Shown here piece after piece: positions 11,301 to 26,300 of a stretch of 64,000 bases of DNA (the first letter of the stretch is position 1; each line of letters opens with the position of its first letter). The stretch is taken from positions 1,213,001 through 1,277,000 of the forward strand of contig NC_079323.1 of the NCBI RefSeq assembly GCF_029931775.1. The letters are read 5' to 3'. Made by a program: the position numbers and the translations under genes. Under the pieces are notes generated by a model, which searched no databases, was not told the origin of the DNA, and saw nothing but the letters and a program-made list of their open reading frames with translations. The stretch comes from Euleptes europaea. Taxonomy: Eukaryota > Chordata > Lepidosauria > Squamata > Sphaerodactylidae.

Positions 11301-14300
11301 AGGTGAATGTGAGCAAATGTAGTTACATATGCTCAGATCCTGGTCGTAGCTGGGAAGGAAGGAAGGCTTAAAGGAACATGCTAAAGTCCAACCAGAAAAA
11401 GAAGATTTTGCGAAGGGACTCAGCAGGAGGAGAGAGAGGCTGGCTGACCTTCTTTGTGGGTGACCCATCTGCGGAAAAGGGCCCTGGAGAGAGAGGTGCT
11501 ACAAGAAAGTTTTAGAGCAACTGGAGACTGAACGAGAAGACTTTTCTTTATGTGTAAAAAAAAAAAAACTCTCTCGACCAAAATGGTCTTTATCAGGCAG
11601 TTGGGCTACATATCCAAGGCGCCATGTCCTTAGGCCTTTTAGATTCTCAAACTGTGGGTCACTGGAGAGGAAAGAGGATGTGCTGGGCTGGCAGAGGAGA
11701 CTTGGGGGAGGCTTGTTGGTAAACGTGGGTTTGCTCAGCATGTTTAAATTGACAGCAAAATACAGCCCGTAATTCCATATATTTATAAAAGCGAAAAGTG
11801 AAAAAACTTGTCCAGCGTTCAGTGTGAGATTCTTAGGTTTTACATCAGAGAGAGGAAATTAAGACCACAGGGAGAGGCCCTCTTTGCTGTCCTGCCAATC
11901 AAAAAGCTCATCTGGTGGGCACCAGCGTGAGGGGGTCTTTTCAATGGCAGCCCCACGATTATGGAACAATAACCCCAGGGAGATGTGCCTGGCCCCTCTC
12001 AATTTCAGTCTTCAGGAGCAGTCCTCAGTTGTGATTTTAAAATGTTGGTTTATGTATTTATGTACGCTATTTTATGTATTTAATTTACATTGTAAGCTGC
12101 CTTGAGCTCCGTAAGGAAGACAGGCGGCTAATATTGTGCGGAGTTACTGTACAAATTGGTTGCGAATGGTAGAATTAGCTCACAAGCAGGTCCCACTGAG
12201 TTTGGTCTTAGATGGTTCCAAAAAACAGTGAGCTGTATCAAAACATATTCTGAAGTTTCAAAGGCATTAAAAAATTTCTAAAAGGGGGCAGGCAGCAAAC
12301 CTTAACGAACAGCGTGGGGGCGAAGTTGGGGTTCGCAGTTGGGGAGGGGGATTGGCAGAAACCTCTGCTCCCTCTTAAGGAGCGTGGGAAGACGAAGGAG
12401 GTGACAATTTTTATAGCAAAAAGAGGAAGCACCGAAGAGAGGCAGAGCAAAAATGGTGCTGGACATCTGGGGAGAAGGCCTGACTTGGCAACTTGGTTGT
12501 TCAGTTTTGAATTGGTGCAGTACCTTGATTATTAGTGGTCAGCAGGAGCTTCTCAGTGCTGGCAGAACGGCACCTCTGTCTCTCTCAGCTGCTCAAGGTT
12601 GCTCGCATCATGTCTCATCTCACGCCAGCTGTTAAGGTTTGGCATGCCCTCTTGGAAGGCTGGCACGGTGCTAGTTGCCTTCCGATCCTTCCCCCAAACC
12701 CATCTTTCCTGTGAAGTCTCGGTCTCATCCCTCAGTTCTGCTCCTCGACTGAAGCAAACCCTAAGTGCGTTCCACCACACCCGCTCCCCTATGTCCTTTG
12801 TTTCTTTGTCTCTAGCATTCTTATTTTCCTTGTAAACTGTAAAACCTGTTTTTAAAAATGATGCACGGGGGTGCCGTTTACCCTGCCTTGTAAAGCCAAT
12901 AACAGCTTGCTTTAACCTCCTCTCTGCCTTAGGTACCACAGGTTTTGGAGCAGGAGCAGGGAGCCTCTTTGGGCAGCCGCAGCAAACCACCAGCCTCTTC
13001 AACAAGCCCTTTGGTCAGCCGACAACGGCACCGAACACCGGCTTTTCATTTGGGAACACCGGCACCCTCGGACAGCCCAACACGAACACCATGGTAGGGC
13101 GACAAAGGCTGCAGCAGCCCTGAAACCCTCCATTCTGTATTGATTCTACAGCTTTTGACTACAATGAGAGAATTCTCCTTGTTGAACGCCCCCCCTCTTC
13201 AAACTACCTGGCGAGATTTTCATGCCCTGAATTACCAGCCAGCTGCTTAGGAGCAGAACGGGCTTCCTCAGCCCACCATTTACGTGTCTCACAACATAGC
13301 GAGACCTGGGATTTGAGTCCTTTTTATGTGTCTTCACTGTGCATACTCGCTCTTTGCAGGGCTTTGTCGTAGTGAGCCTCCCAAAGCTGCCGAATCGGGT
13401 ATTGCAAACTTGGCAGAACACCAGCAGAGCTTGTTCTCTCTTCACACAAAAGGCAGGGGCAGCCCCACTGACACCCTGGTTCTGCAGAGATACGTTGCCT
13501 TTTGAGTGGCTTTGTACCGAGTCCACAGAGAGCTCAGAGCGGCTTTGGTGGGGCTTCCAGAAGCCTCCTGTCCACACACAGACGGGGGTCTGTTCCCCCA
13601 CTTTTAGTCTGGTGGTATTGCTGCCTCAGGTGCTTCCAGACTGTTCTTTGTACCCGTCATTGGGCAGCATTACGGGCTTGGGTGTCAGTATTTGCGTTAG
13701 CTATGTAACAAGGTAAGTGGGGGCCGCAGGGACTCAGGAGGTAGTGGGGTTCCCTTCCCCTGTGTTTGTTTTGTCTTCCTTTTGGCTGCTCTGCCTGTCC
13801 CACCTTTGCTCCCACTTTGGTCAGAGCCAGCGTGGTGTAGTGGTTAAGAGCAGTGGTTTGGAGCGGTGGACTCTGATCTGGAGAACTGGGTTTGATTCCC
13901 CCCTTCACATGAGCGGTGAACGCTAATCTGGTGAACCAGGTTGGTTTCCCCACTCTTACACATAAGGCCAGCTGGGTGACCTTGGGCTAGTCACACTCTT
14001 TGCCCACCCACCTCACAGGGTGTCTGTTGTGGGGAGGGGAAGGGAAGGAGATTGTAAGCCAGTTTGATTCTCATTAAGCTAATGAAAAAAGTCAGCATAT
14101 AAAAACCAACTCTTCTTCTTGGGCCCTGCTCTGCCTCTCTTCCAACTGCCCTTCATCATTCCCTTGATCCTGCTCCACTTCCTTCTGCCCCTCTCACCTG
14201 ATTTCTCTTTCCCTCCTTTCCTTGATCTCTCCCCCCCGCAACCTCAGTGGTCTTTTGCCCTCTGCCTCTTGCTTTCTTCCCTTCTCTGATCATGCCAGAC

Positions 14301-17300
14301 AGGCAGTGTCCAGTTTTCTCTTCAATATGTGCAGATAGCACTTCTGACTTCTTAAATCTCCTCCCTCCACCCAATCTACTGGCTTTCTTCGCCGTCTCTC
14401 AGCCGTCCTGCCATTGCTCCCCTCCCTCTTTAGCACAGTTGGTTTACCCTCACAACATCGGCACTTGTGCAGACATCACTAGAATTTTATGGGGAGGATG
14501 TGAATAACCTCAATAATTTACCAACTTTTAATTTTTTTTGTGTATGCAAAGCTAGGGATTTCCTCAGTTTTCCAAAGAGACTTCTTGATCTGTGCATTGG
14601 GGGGCCCTGTTGTTTTTAGATATATGATACTAGTTGGATCAAATGATCCCTGAGCTCCGGTTTTAGAATTAAACTTTTTTGAGTACCCCCCCCCCAAGAT
14701 CAGCACTGGGTATGATGTAGGCATCTACATTGGGAAGGAAGACATGTGCACCCCACCCCCAGCAGAAGTGTCCTTGCCTCAGTGGAAAGCAGCTGTAGGA
14801 TCCATCCTTACTAAGGCATCCTGGCCAGAGATCCTGGCGGTTTTTCCCCCCATCTTCTGGGCATGGAGTAGGGGTCATTGGGAGTGTGTGGGGGAAGGTA
14901 GTTGTGAATTTCCTACATTGTGCAGGGAGTTGGTCTAGATGATCCTGGTGCAGCCATCCAACTCTATGATTTTAAGAATGAAACTTACATGCTTTTGAGG
15001 GTGACAGATTACTTTGTTTCGGTAGTCCGGTCTCACAATGTTGTTGGATGCTTTGCTAGGCAGAAGGGGAAATAATTAGGCCTGTTCTGAAGGGAGTTTC
15101 ACCTGCCTACAGGTACAATTAGTAAGGGCTGGGTGGGAATGTGGGGAATGAATTGCTGAGCTGAAGATCTCTGTGGTCACGGCAGGCTTTGGGAAGGGAT
15201 CTTTGTCACCAGAGACAGTGATGTGTTTTATGAACCTCTAGTGGAAGCCGCTTAGTGGCAGCCCTGGACTGTTTTTCTGCTGAGCTGTGGATGCCATTTG
15301 GGTAGATCCCGGCATATATAACTCGTTTGGTACTTTCCACACTTTCACAGCTGAAATGGAGTTAGGCTTTCTGCTTGGCTGTTAGGCCACCAAGCTTGAG
15401 TGGACTTTGATTTAATACCTACCCATCTTGCCTTTCTAAGTTTGGTTTGCAGTTCTTTACATTTGTATCCTTGTCAGTTGCCCCCAGCAGCGTGTACATT
15501 CCCTTGTTGTGTCCCCATGTCCTAATGTATCTGGTGATGAGAACCACTGTTTAGCTGTTGTTTTTAAAAAGGATACGTTGAAGCGTCTCCTTCTCAGACT
15601 TCTCCCTGATGTTCGCAGGGCCTGTTTGGAGCGACGCAGCCGTCGCAGACTGGAAGCCTCTTTGGAACCGCTGCAAATACGAACACGGCAACTGCCTTTG
15701 GAACCGGGACGGGTCTCTTCGGATCAGCCAACACAGGGTTTGGTGTTGGCGGCTCGGTAGGTCTAGGGGAAGTGATGCAGTCTTGAGGAGGTGGCCGATA
15801 ACTTGTCCCTCCCAGCTAGTTTCAGACTTTCTGCCTACCCCCCCCCCTGCATTCTGTTGTTCAAGAACCCTGGGAGGGTGTGACGAGGGGGGGGGGATCT
15901 CTCCCACATCACCTACTTCGTTTTACCTGAGAACAATTGAGACACCAGAGGCTTTACTCAGTTCAACAATAAAACAACTGAATTTCGTTATATTTCACAG
16001 GGAAATGTATGGAGGGAAAACTAGTATTAAGGAAAGGTACAAAGTTTCTATACATATAATGAGTTGCTCAACACATACAGCACAGATGATGTTTTCTCTT
16101 AACTGAGGTTTCCAACACTTTAAGGTAGTTTAGTCCCATAACCTTCACACAGAGGTTCATGTGTATACTCTGGTGCCTAAAACTAGGAAATGTGGAGATT
16201 CTCCCTTCTCCTTTCCTTAATCTCTCTGTGGAATTACGTTCACTACAGCAGATCTTGCCTTCCTCCAGCAGCTCTCAAAAGGCCCCCCCTCGAAAGCCAA
16301 TGAAGGGCGTTGGGGGAGCTTTATAAACAAGATGTGAGGAGGAGTCGGGTTTAACTGCCTCCCGTCTTCACTCTGCTGTACTTCCTCTGCTAGCAGAAGG
16401 AAGGAAATGGAGAGGGATTTTAGTTCCCCTCCTACAGGATATCGTGGACTGCCAAAAAGAAAAAAAAATCAGTGGGTTCTAGATCAAATCAAACCTGAAC
16501 TGACCCTAGAAGCTAAAATGACTAAACTGAGGCTGTCGTACTTTAGTCACCTTATGAGAAGACAAGAGTCAGTGGAAAAGACCATCATGCTAGAAAAAGT
16601 TGAAGGCAGCAGGAAAAGAGGAAGACCCAACAAGAGATGGATCGTCTCTATAAAGGAAGCCACGACCCTCAATTTGCAAAACCTGAGCAAGGCTGTTAAA
16701 GATAGGACGTTTTGGAGGACATTGATTCATAGGCTGTCCCCTCCGTGCCTCAGGGCACTTTTACCCACAACCCTCTTGGCTACTGTTGTTGCATTTTTAT
16801 TTTGTTGCTGTTGTTAGTATAAAATAAACTTAAAATAAAGAGGGTTTTTTAAGTGCTGGGGGGAAGAAGGGAAAAGATCTGCCTTGCTGCGTTTTTAGGA
16901 ACCAACCCAGTGTGTTTCGTTCAGATGTTGATGCATTTCCCAGATATTTATTAGCAGCTGCAGGAATGTACACGTTACCGTTTGTGATTGCGTGGTGTTC
17001 ACAGTTTGTGACTGTGTTTTCTCCTTTCAGTCCCTTTTTAGCAACAAGCCTGCTGGATTTGGAACCACAACCACCAGCGCACCCTCCTTCGGAACAACGA
17101 CCGGCAGCCTCTTCGGTAACCCAAGTCTTCTGATTCTGGTGCATTTATTTAAATCTATTTAATATGCCATATGGGGTGCTGCAGGCTACACGTTTGTACA
17201 AACTAAATACTGTTTGAGAAGCCTTGGTGTGTGGGGTCAGCAGGAGGCTCTCTGCAACAGGGCCTTGGCCTTTGTCTTGTATTGAGTTGCTCTGTGTCCT

Positions 17301-20300
17301 CTAACGTAGGTGTTCCAAACAACAAAGCAACCTTTTTCACTTTCAGAGGGCAGCCGTGTTGGTCTGCAGTAGAACAGATAGATTTGAGTCTGGTAGCACC
17401 TTAGCAACGAACAGGATTTTCGAGGCATGAGCTTTCCAGAGTCAAAGCTCCCTTCATCTGATACTGACAAAGGGAGCTCTTGACTCTCGAAAGCTCTTAC
17501 CCTGGAAGTCTTGTTGCTCTTTGAGGTGTTAACTGGACTCGAATTGAGCTGTTCTTACTTTGGTCAGCTTCTAAGTCTGCCTAAGGTCATAGAATCAGCC
17601 TTGCTGACAGATGGCCATCTAGCCTCTGCTTAAAAACCTCCAGGGAAGGAGAGCCCACCACCTCCCGAGGAAGCCTGTTCCACTGAGGAATCGCTTCTAA
17701 CTGTTAGAAATTCTTCCTAATGTCTAGGCAGAAATGCTTTTGATTTAATTTCTACCCTTTGGTTCTGGTCCGACTTCTGGGGCAACAGAAAACAACTCAG
17801 CACCATCCTCTATATGGCAGCCCTTCAAGTACTTTAAGATGGGAGGTCCTGGGCCCCCTTCCTTGCCCCAGAGAGGATTTCTGCTGCTTCCTTCTCTTGA
17901 GGACCATGTTCTGCAGATTTTGAGGAAGGAGAGGGAGGACCTCATGAGGAATTGGTCCCTTCCTGCAGTGGTTAAGGCTTCACTGGGCCTTCTTCCTGTG
18001 TGTGGGGCCTCTGCGTTTACACGTACGACCGGAGAAGTGCTTACACAGTGATTCTCTTTGATGCCAGCAAATGCTGCTTCCCCAGAATAGTTGTGCATCC
18101 TCTCGAAAAGGCTTTGTGGTGTGTTTGCCTAGAAAAAAAAGCAGAGATAAAAATAAAGCCAAGGCCAGTGGTGCAAGTGAAGGGGACAAAATATATTGTG
18201 TCACTCAGCTAAAAATTCCCTATGCATTTCTCTAGGGGAATCTGTAATATAATAAACAAATACAATACTGACTTCTCTTAAATATGTAACAATGGTTATT
18301 TAGTTAAAATTTTGTAAATTAAAGAAATTGTTTTAAAAGTCAAATTGAAATTTCTACATTGTAATATCAAGTAAATACCAAACCAATAAGTATAACCTCT
18401 AGAGCTTATTCTGTCCTTATGATTGCACAAAAGAATCTAAGGAAGAGAGATAAGAGTAACTGTCCAGCACTCAACAAGTTTTGGCTCAATTTTAAAAGAA
18501 CCTTTCTTCTGCATAAATGAATTTTACAAACCTGTTAGTCTTTCAGTATTCCTTCAACCAGACTACAAGATTAGTAGCAATTGCCACTGGAAGGACCGTT
18601 TAGTATATATCAATATCTAGTTGGGGCAATGTCTCTTGATAGTTAAATAAGTGATGTGGTTCCAGAGACAAATTGAACCCTTTAGCACAGACGTGTCAAA
18701 CTCATTTGTTACAAGGGGCAGATATGACATAAATGTCACTTGGTCGGGCCAGGCCAGGCCTCCCCAGCCCAGATCGAGAGGGGGGAGGGGTGTGTCCGCC
18801 TTGGTTGGCCCGTGGGCCGGATAAGAGCTCTCAAGGGGTCAGATCCAGCCCGCGGGCCGTTTGTTTGACACCCCTGCTTTAGCTGGCAGGGTCTGGAGTC
18901 TCAACATCCAGTCTGCTTGTTCTTCCAGCAGCAGCCTCTCATTTTGACCAGTTAATTTTTGCACAGCCCCAAAAGTAAAGTTGGGGAGAGTCTGTGATTG
19001 TTTCATGGGGTGCTTGTTCTGGGGAGAAAGCAGGCCGGGTTCCGGCTGCTTGCGTGTGCTGATGGAGGGTGAGCGGACCCAGGGCCGTGTTCTTTTGCCA
19101 GCCACAGTGAGGGAAGGACTGGAAAGCAAAGGAGCCCACTGATTTCTCTTTACATGCAGGGTTTGGAGCAAACACCACTGGGAATAGCCTGTTTGGAAAC
19201 AAGCCTGCGGCTGGGGCTCTGGGAACCGGACTTGGAACCGGATTTGGGACAGGTAAAAAATGAGAAGGTGCTGCCCTGGGAATGTGGTCCCCCCTAGCTT
19301 TGATGGGTAGCTCATCTGCACGGTAGGCATCCTCGGTGGGGTTCACTGTCCATCACAAGTCTGTAGTGAGTGGGCAGCCCGTCAAGGCCCTTTCTCTTCC
19401 TTTGCCCTGCAGTTTTCTCCTCCTGCTGTTACTCAGCCAGACGCTCGTGCGCACCCTATCGTGATTCTGATCTTCATCCTTGTGCCAGCGTGGCGTAGTG
19501 GTTAAGAGCAGTGGACTCTAGTCTGGAGAACTGGGTTTGATTCCCCACTCCTCCACATGAGTGACAGAGACTAATCTGGAGAACGGGATTGGTTTCCCCA
19601 CTCGTATGCACGAAGCCAGATGGGTGACTGACCTTGGACTAGTCACAGCTCTCTCAGCCCCACCTACCTCACAGGGTGTCTGTTGTGGGGAGGGGAAGGG
19701 AAGATGATTGTAAGCTGGTTTGATTCTTCCTTAAGTGGTAGAGAAAGTCAGCATATAAAAACCAACTCTTCTTCTCCTTCTCTTCCTTCTCCTGCCTGCC
19801 TGCCTGCCTGCAAAATCCCGTGGTCTTGTATCTCCCCCTCTATCAGTTTTACTGCTGCTAAAAAAATCCACAAGTTCCATTCCAGCTGGCCGAACAGTAA
19901 CTTCCTCTATAATCAGTCTTTGAAAAAATCAAACCATAAAGCGCCTCCAATGAGGCAGTGCATAGAATAGTCGTAGTGAAGGGAGTCCATTCCAGTTAGT
20001 GTGTTTGGCACGGCATCTTTGTCAGTGATTACATTTGGGAGCACGTTAAGATATTTATGCTGTAGCTTCCATGAAGGTAGTTGCAGGGTAGCCATCTTGC
20101 TCTGCAATAGAACAGCTAGATTCAAGTCCAAGAGCACCTTATACCTGAAAAATCTTGTTGGGCTCTAAGGCGCTACTGGACTCAAATCTAGCTATTCTGT
20201 AGTTGGTGACATTGTTGTGTGGGAGCTCTCCCCCTTGAGGTTTTTTTTTTTTTTAATTCATTGCATTCCTTCCTTACACAAAAAATTGCGGAGGTGAGGC

Positions 20301-23300
20301 CTCTTATTATTATCCACTGTTCTAATATTAAACTCTATGACTGATTGGCCAGGTGTAATAACCTAGATTACTACAAACCTTGCCATTGCAGCTAGAGCAA
20401 GACAATCCTCTTTTTGCAAAGCAAGACTTGTGGGGGGGGCTTGGGGTTCTTAATGGCTTTCTGCAAACTGCTCTTTTTCCCTCCCTTCTCTCCTTTCTGT
20501 AGCTCTTAGCGCAGGGCAGACTTCATTATTCGGGAGCACCCAGCCCAAACTAGGAGGCACTTTGGGGACAGGAGCATTTGGGGCCCCTGGATTTAACACA
20601 ACGGCCAGTCTGGGCTTTGGAGCCCCCCAGCCTACTGTGGGTAAGTATGAATCCACAGTCCCAAGGGAGGGACGATCTTGTCTCTTGACAGAAGGTCCTC
20701 TAGCCCACCCTATAGAATCATAGCGTCGGAAGGGACCACCAGGGTCATCTAGTCCAACCCTCTGCACCATGCAGGAAATTCACAACCACCTCCCCCACAC
20801 ACACCCCCAGTGACCCCTACTCCATGCCCAGAAGATGGCCAAGATGCCCTCCCTCCCATGAAATGCCTAAGGTCATAGAATCAGCCTTGCTGACGGATGG
20901 TCATCTAGCCTCTCCTTAAAGATCTCCAGGGAAGGAGCATTTACCACCTCGAGGCTCTCTGACTGACTGGCAAAAGATGCAGCATGGGAGAGAGAGAGAG
21001 AGAGAGCATGCCCCCAAGTGCTGGGGTGTGGTTCAGTTCCTGCTATGGGTCAACTTTTGGTTGGTTCCAGACACCTACAGTCCTAATGCTTATTGACTAT
21101 CCATCCCATTTTGTTGACTGTATTGACCCACCCTTTGTAATCTGCCTGGAGTCTCTGTGAGAGAGGCAAACTATGAATAACGAAGCCAGCATGGTGTAGT
21201 GGTTAAGAGTGACGGACTCTAATCTGGAGAACCGGGTTTGATTCCCCACTCCTCCACATGAGTGGTGGACTCTAATCTGGAGAACCAGGTTGGTTTCCCC
21301 ACTCCACATGCAGCCTGCTGGGTGACCTTGGGCCAGTCACAGTTCTCGCCAAGCTCTCTCAGCCCCACCTGCTTCACAAGGTGTCTGTTGTGGGCAGAGG
21401 AAGGGAAGGCGATCGTAAGCCGCTTTGAGACTCCCTTGAGGGTAGAGAAAAACAGGGTATAAAAACCAATTATTCTTCTAAATAAATATCCTGCACTGGG
21501 GGAATCATCAAGGTCAGTTTGGAAGCCCCTCAAGGAAGCAAGAGGGAATAGCATGGTCAACATCTTGTGCCAGGGGTCCTCGGTTTGGCCCCAGCCAAAG
21601 TCTGCAGGAGATGGTCAGCCCTCTTGAGAGGTCCTGGGCTTGATAAGTTACAAGGGAGCCTGCTTTTTATTCTGTTGCACCTTGTGAATCACGAGTCCCA
21701 GCGGCTCTCCTTCTGACTAGGCCGAGGCCTAGAGCCCCAGTTGATGGCACAAGGGTCGGTGCAACCGCCACACAGACCCAGAAAGACCAGTGGCTGCTCC
21801 AGTGCATGCTGTAGCAGCGTCAAAGGTCTTGGAGGTCCTTTGAAGTCCTGACGTAGGATCATTCAGGTTTCAAACTGCCAACCTTCTGTGCCTGCAGGCT
21901 TGAAACGTCCAGCCCCGTGGAATAGCCCTTTGTCGTGTGTGTGCTGGCATACACATGTGCTGGGTCTTCCTGGGCCTCACTCTTTCCATGGTCTTGCACC
22001 TTACGTTTGACAGCATGGAAGTGACCCACCCTCCTGGCCGTGCCTCCTCCTGGCTCACGGCTAGTCACTGGCCTGCCCTGGCTGCTCTGCATCTCTATGC
22101 AGAGATCTCCAGTACTCAGATGAAATGCGACCCAGGAGCAGATTGCTTATAAGGGCTCAGAATTTAAATATGATGGAAGGGTAGGATCCCCCCCCCCACC
22201 AGATTGCTGCATTGTCGCATCAAATACGCACTGGCGCTACTCAGCCTCAGCAGTGCCCTGAGCACTAAACAGGAAACGGAGATAACAACCTATCAGATCT
22301 GTACTCTGTTGTTGATTTGAAGGCACCTAATCGTTTTCTTCTGCTTGTCCAAATGGTTGAGCACCTGAGATAGCATTTCTGACACTTGACATGCCCAGAA
22401 GCACAGCCGGGTGGGGGAGCCACCTGCTTGATGCGAGGGCCCATGCAGGCAGCTTGGGAAAGGGCCATTGGAGTTCTAGTCCCTGGTGCTGTCAGCGTGT
22501 CTAGTTTATGGGAGGGGCCGTAGTTCCCGGGCATACCCATCTATACCATCACAGCCCCTCATTTGCCTTTTGACAATTGGTTCTGTTGTCAGCGTGAGAA
22601 CCCACAAGGCGTCTTCCTTTCGTTCACTTGCAGCTCTGACAGACCCGAACGCATCAGCAGCCCAGCAAGCAATTCTTCAGCAGCACCTCAACAGCCTGAC
22701 TTACTCGCCTTTTGGGGATTCTCCTCTCTTCAGAAACCCCATGTCTGATCCGAAGAAGAAGGAAGAGGTGAGTCCAGTCTGGTGCTGAAGCTGTGAGGGA
22801 CGCAGCACACGTCAACAAAATCGCTTGGTCAGAGTTCAGCTGGCCCAGCCTGCATCCCTGGCATGGAGTGACCAATGAAGTCCGAGCATCAACCTGGCCA
22901 GGCAAGCTCATGTGGCATTTTTCTTTTCCAGAGACTGAAGCCGACCAATCCCGCAGCCCAGAAGGCATTGACCACGCCCACTCACTACAAGCTGACCCCT
23001 CGTCCTGCGACGAGAGTGCGGCCGAAAGCTTTGCAGACAACAGGATCCTCAAAATCCCACCTCTTTGACGGTCTGGATGATGATGAGCCGGCCCTGTCCA
23101 ACGGGGCTTTCATGCCCAAGTGAGTTTGGGGGAAGGGGCGGAGCAGAAGAGGGAGGAGGGGCAATGCTGAAGTTCCTCTCGTGTGGGTCTTTGTGGTCAT
23201 GCTTTTGCTGGGTTTTAATCAAGAGAGGCCTTCTCTTGGTGGATGCAGCTGGATGTTTCCTTGAGCTCGGAAGGGTCCCCTGACCTGTCTGGAGGCCATT

Positions 23301-26300
23301 TTCGTGGGTTTGGGAGAGCAAGGGCTGCAGCATGCAGAGGTTGAGCAGTCAGCTTCAGCCTTTTCAGACCTGGGGGCGTTAACTGATCGTGAAGTCCCTC
23401 CTGAAGCTTGGGACCCCAACGGACCTTTTTCTCTCTGGATATTTTAGTGGGTTATAGATGTACAAGCTGAGTATCCCTTATCCGGACATCGGATATCTGG
23501 ACTGACCCGAAAGCCAGACATTTTGAGCCGGCATGCAGGCATTGCTCACGGGCCCTCAGCTGCGCCATTGATGGTTCAGTTAACACAAAATTATTAAACA
23601 TATTGTTTTAAAGTAAATTCACACCATGCGTATAAAGTGTATATAAAATACATATAAGACATAAATGAATTCCATGTTTAGACTTGGGTCCCATCCCCAG
23701 GATATCTCGTTAGGTATATGTCAAAATTCCAAAATACAGAAAGATCCTAAATACGGACCACTTCTGGTCCCAAGCAGTCCAGATCAGGGATACTCAACCT
23801 GTATTATCTTATTATAGTAAAAGCACCAGTCCTGCGGCACCTTGTAGATTAACAAAGTAAGCTTATGCTGCAATAAATATATTAGTATTTAAAGTGCCCC
23901 AGGCTTCTTGCAGAGCCACCGGATGAGGGTGTGACTAAGATTGGTCGGACTGAGTTCTTGCTGCATCCTCTCAGGAGATCATCTGTGGTCTTTGTCTCGT
24001 TCAGGAAAAGCATCAAGAAGCTGGTTCTGAAGAACCTCAACAGCAGCAGTCTGTTTTCTCCTGTCAGCGGTGAAGCCGAAGACCTCGCCTCTCCCTCCGA
24101 GTATCCAGAAAACGGGGAACGGTACGTCTGTGTCCCGAGGCAGCCTGATTATTTTTGTGCTTTTTCTCCTGAAATAAATTGTTTTTAGAAGCAGTTGCAA
24201 CTCCAGTAGTTTTGAGCATTTTACAAACTTTCTAACCAAGAAGTTAGTGTTGTGCTGGAGCCTGTGAGGCCAGGTATGGTGTGAAGGCTCAGGAAAGTAG
24301 TCAGGTCGTGCTAGCCTTCTTCAGCTGTGGTTCCACCTGGCTCCGTCCTTTCCCAGCTGTGCCAGAGTAAAGCATAAAACACATGGCCTGTTGTGGAGCC
24401 AGCTAGTATGAGCTCTCTAGCATTGTGTTGCTCCTTGCCAGTAGTTTAGCAGAAGTCCAGTAAATGCATGTGCTCTGTTCTTGTACGCATGCCCCTGTTG
24501 TGAGTGGGTTTTGAAGAACTCGTTGCAGCTGTCCTGCATACTCCTCTGGGCTTGCCTGTTCTCTGAGCAAAAAGACTCAGGTAGTTACAGTTGTCTGAAC
24601 TCTGCAACTTGTTTCAGAGGGTAGCCGTGTAGCTCTGCAGTAGACCAGCTAGATTCGAGGTGAGGAGCACCTTAGACACCCAACAAGATCTTCAGGGTAT
24701 GAGCTTCTGAGAGTCAAAGCTCCCTTTATCAGACATCTAATGTAGGGAGATGTCAGGTATCTGATGAAGGGATCTTTGGCTCTCAGAAGCTTATACCCTG
24801 AAAATCTTGTTGGTCTCTAAGGTGCTCCTGGACTCGGACCAAATGTTCTGCAACTTGTGTTCACAGGACACGAATCAAGCATATTTGCTGGTGTTCACAT
24901 AGTTTTATGTGCTTATTACAAAGCAGGGCGGGTATGTTGAAATGAGGCCCACCATTCAACGAGGAGGGTGAAATGTTAACCGGTGGCAGAGAATGCAGAG
25001 CGTCTTGACTCTTGCCTCATCTTTTCCCAGAAAGGGGAATGGAGGGCAGCCCTAGCAGAAATCGTATGAATGTTGAGGTTGCAACTCAGGGTTAATAGGG
25101 AGAAGAGCTGGGAACTGAGCTACCCGACAGCAGCTCAAGTCTTCTGAGCCAGATGTACGGCATCCTAGGGTACAAAGGACGTTGCTGAGATATTCTTGGG
25201 ACGTCTGCCGCTCATCTTTAAGATACCCCAGAATACCAGTGAGGTGCCACAAAACTGGAGATAGAGCAAAGTTGTCTAATCTTTTTTAAAAAGGGGGGGC
25301 GGGGGGCAGACCCAGCTGACTGCAGGCAATCTGATGTTAGCATCAGGGAAGATAACTGGATCAGATTATGAAGCAGTCAGCCTATAAGCATCTTGAAAAT
25401 GCAGTGATTAGTGGAAGCCATCAGAGGTTTATCACAAATACATCCTGCCAGACTAGACTTGCCATGTTTTTGGTCAGGTTGACTGGCTTAGTGGTTTTCA
25501 GAAACAATGTGGATGTTAATATACCTTGATTTTGGCAAGGTATTTGACAAAGTTGTGGTGCTTTGGCTAGCAAGCCTTTTACATGTGGGTTAGGCGATGA
25601 TACTGTCAGATGAATTCACAGCTGCCACACTCAAGTGCTTATCAGCAGCCCTTCCTCGGTCCGGAGGGAGGTCTCGAGTGCCAGGGCTACAGAGCTCTGT
25701 CTTGGGCTGGGTACATTTCACCATTTTTATCAGTTGCTTAGATGAAGAGGTGGAGGGAATCCTTATCAGACTTGTAGATCACCCAAAACTGTGAGGGAAC
25801 GCAAGCACCTTTAAGGACAGAAGTAAAGTTCAGAATGACCTTGATGACTGGAAAGCTGGGCTGGGCATGAAATCTAACAGAGACAAATGCAAAGTTCTGC
25901 ATAGGTTTAGCCTGGAGAAAAGATGACTGAGGAAGAAGAAGAATTGTTGGTATTATACCCTCCTTTTCTTTAACTTAAGGAGTCTCAGAGTGGCTTGCAA
26001 TCGCCTCTCCTTCCTCTCCTTGTGAGGCAGGTGGGGTTAAGAGATTGATTTCTGAGAACTGATTGGCCCAAGGTCACCCAGCAGGCTTCATGCAGAAGAG
26101 TGGGGAATCAAACCCGGTTCTCCAGAGTCTACCACTCATGTGGAGGAGCGGGGAATCAAACTGGTTCTCCAGATTAAAGTCTGCCACTCTTAAGCACTGC
26201 ACCATGCTGAGGGGAAAATGCCTGGAGGGCTGCCCCATGGAGGAGGGCAAATACCTGCTGCTCCAGAGGGCATGACTGAATCTAACACCTTTAAGTTACT

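Noticed and set aside
14230-14240. C runs as CRISPR or regulatory arrays
   Set aside because: Homopolymer runs (also near 14690, 15840, 42480, 46990) show no repeat-spacer structure; simple sequence only.
17116-17163. longer form of exon 9 through a downstream donor
   Set aside because: The frame reads GNPSLLIL..., vaguely like the human GNKPTLTL segment, but a stop follows at once and no second donor is seen.
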